Part shown: piece by piece, positions 35,391 through 35,916 of the stretch
How positions within the stretch are numbered: position 1 is the first letter of the stretch
Layout: each line of letters opens with the position of its first letter
NCBI GenBank assembly: GCA_017880775.1
Contig: JADGRQ010000003.1
Coordinates: forward strand, 184,110 to 220,025
Direction: 5' to 3'
DNA: 35,916 nucleotides
DNA from: Burkholderiales bacterium
Lineage (GTDB): Bacteria; Pseudomonadota; Gammaproteobacteria; Burkholderiales; SG8-39
Position numbers and translations under genes: made by a program
The notes under the pieces: generated by a model
What the model was told of the DNA's origin: nothing
Databases searched by the model: none
The model's input: only the letters and a program-made list of their open reading frames with translations

Positions 35391-35844
35391 CCGGTTGCCA
35401 GGTGGCGATGAGATGGTGCAGTGCGGCCGTGTCGGGCGCGCCTGCCATCGACTCGCGCAACTCGCGGTCGCTGAACATCTGCGCGAGCTCGGACAGTATC
35501 TGCAGATGCTTTTCGGTGGCCTGCTCCGGCACCAGCAGGAAGAACAGCAGCGACACCGGCTTGCCGTCGGGTGCGTCGAAGGGCACCGGGGATGCAAGCC
35601 GGACGAAGGCGCCAAGCGCCTCCTTCAGCCCCTTGATGCGGCCATGCGGAATCGCCACGCCCTGCCCGAGGCCGGTGGAACCGAGCCGCTCGCGGGCAAA
35701 CAGGCTGTCGAACACCGTGCCGCGCGCGATTCCCTGGTGGTTCTCGAACAGCAGGCCGACCTGCTCGAACAGGCGCTTCTTGCTCGAGACGGTGAGGTCT
35801 ACGGCGACATTCGACGGTGGCAGAAGCTTCGCGACGAGGTTCAT
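35359..35844 (-). CDS. ptsN: PTS-Ntr EIIA protein PtsN
   Basis: PtsN is the EIIA-Ntr regulatory phosphoprotein. The 161-residue protein has the phosphorylatable histidine H67 in VAIPHGRI. The EIIA fold follows: PDGKPVSLLFFLLVPEQATEKHLQIL by position about 92-117, then LAQMFSD and LRESM. The C-terminal tail overlaps the hprK start. The gene is first in the ptsN-hprK-rapZ-ubiX run. The usual upstream genes (raiA/hpf, rpoN, lptB) would lie beyond the window edge. Confidence 0.94.
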   Translation of the reverse strand: MNLVAKLLPPSNVAVDLTVSSKKRLFEQVGLLFENHQGIARGTVFDSLFARERLGSTGLGQGVAIPHGRIKGLKEALGAFVRLASPVPFDAPDGKPVSLLFFLLVPEQATEKHLQILSELAQMFSDRELRESMAGAPDTAALHHLIATWQPDVAGQRQAVV

Positions 35845-35895
35845 GCGCAGGAAAACGAAAAGAGGGCGCTGCCGGAGCGGGCTTTAGGGCGGCGG

Positions 35896-35901
35896 ATTAT
35901 A
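35896..35901 (-). promoter_or_regulatory. -10 box, probable ptsN operon promoter
   Basis: On the minus strand a perfect TATAAT lies in GGGCTATAATCCG, 51 bases before the ptsN start. The -35 position falls at or past the window edge, so it cannot be judged. Confidence 0.45.
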
Positions 35902-35916
35902 GCCCAAAGGCAAACC

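Overview
The window is a gene-dense stretch (about 65% GC by eye) of a betaproteobacterial chromosome, Burkholderiales/Nitrosomonadales-like. This rests on gene orders known from that group: yebC-ruvCAB-ybgC-tolQRAB-pal-cpoB-queC; yicC-gmk-rpoZ-spoT opposite a kinase/PP2C-rph-rdgB-hemW run; thiS-thiG-trmB; and ptsN-hprK-rapZ. A second IF-1 with a C-terminal tail and an orphan Bug-type (TctC) binding protein also fit. I count 42 protein genes and two tRNAs. No gap without a gene exceeds about 170 bp. I see no insertion sequence, prophage, CRISPR array or rRNA.

Layout. 1-8048 (+): end of yebC, the Holliday-junction genes ruvC-ruvA-ruvB, the Tol-Pal envelope system (ybgC, tolQRAB, pal, cpoB), then queC. 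8062-9686 (+): a YeeE/YedE sulfur transporter, tRNA-Lys(UUU) and IF-1. 9705-13619 (-): spoT, rpoZ, gmk and yicC (transcribed yicC first). 13715-18055 (+): Ser/Thr kinase, PP2C phosphatase, rph, rdgB and hemW. 18052-19755 (-): thiS, thiG and trmB. 19769-22738: a TauE/SafE permease (+) facing a PrpF-family isomerase and a Bug binding protein (-). 22848-26109 (+): tRNA-Gly(CCC), a cytosolic 5'-nucleotidase and an AsmA-family protein. 26121-31188 (-): a dipeptide-type ABC transporter (two permeases, two ATPases) with an M20 amidohydrolase gene between the permease genes and no binding-protein gene. 31247-32302 (+): mutY, whose last codons run into a palindromic repeat. 32333-35844 (-): ptsN, hprK, rapZ, ubiX and a LON-N-domain protein.

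Most of the window is housekeeping: recombination and repair (RuvABC, MutY, RdgB), envelope integrity (Tol-Pal, AsmA), stringent response and transcription (SpoT, RpoZ), RNA processing (Rph, YicC, RapZ, TrmB), cofactors (HemW, ThiS/ThiG, UbiX, QueC) and PTS-Ntr regulation (PtsN, HprK). I found no wholly new system. The best second looks are: queC has no usable start codon before its PP-loop motif, is in frame with the cpoB stop codon, and is explained by a 2-nt expansion in a CG run; the peptide transporter lacks a binding protein and carries an inserted M20 hydrolase; several genes have a -10-like box exactly six bases before the start codon, as in leaderless mRNAs; and mutY ends inside a REP-like palindrome.
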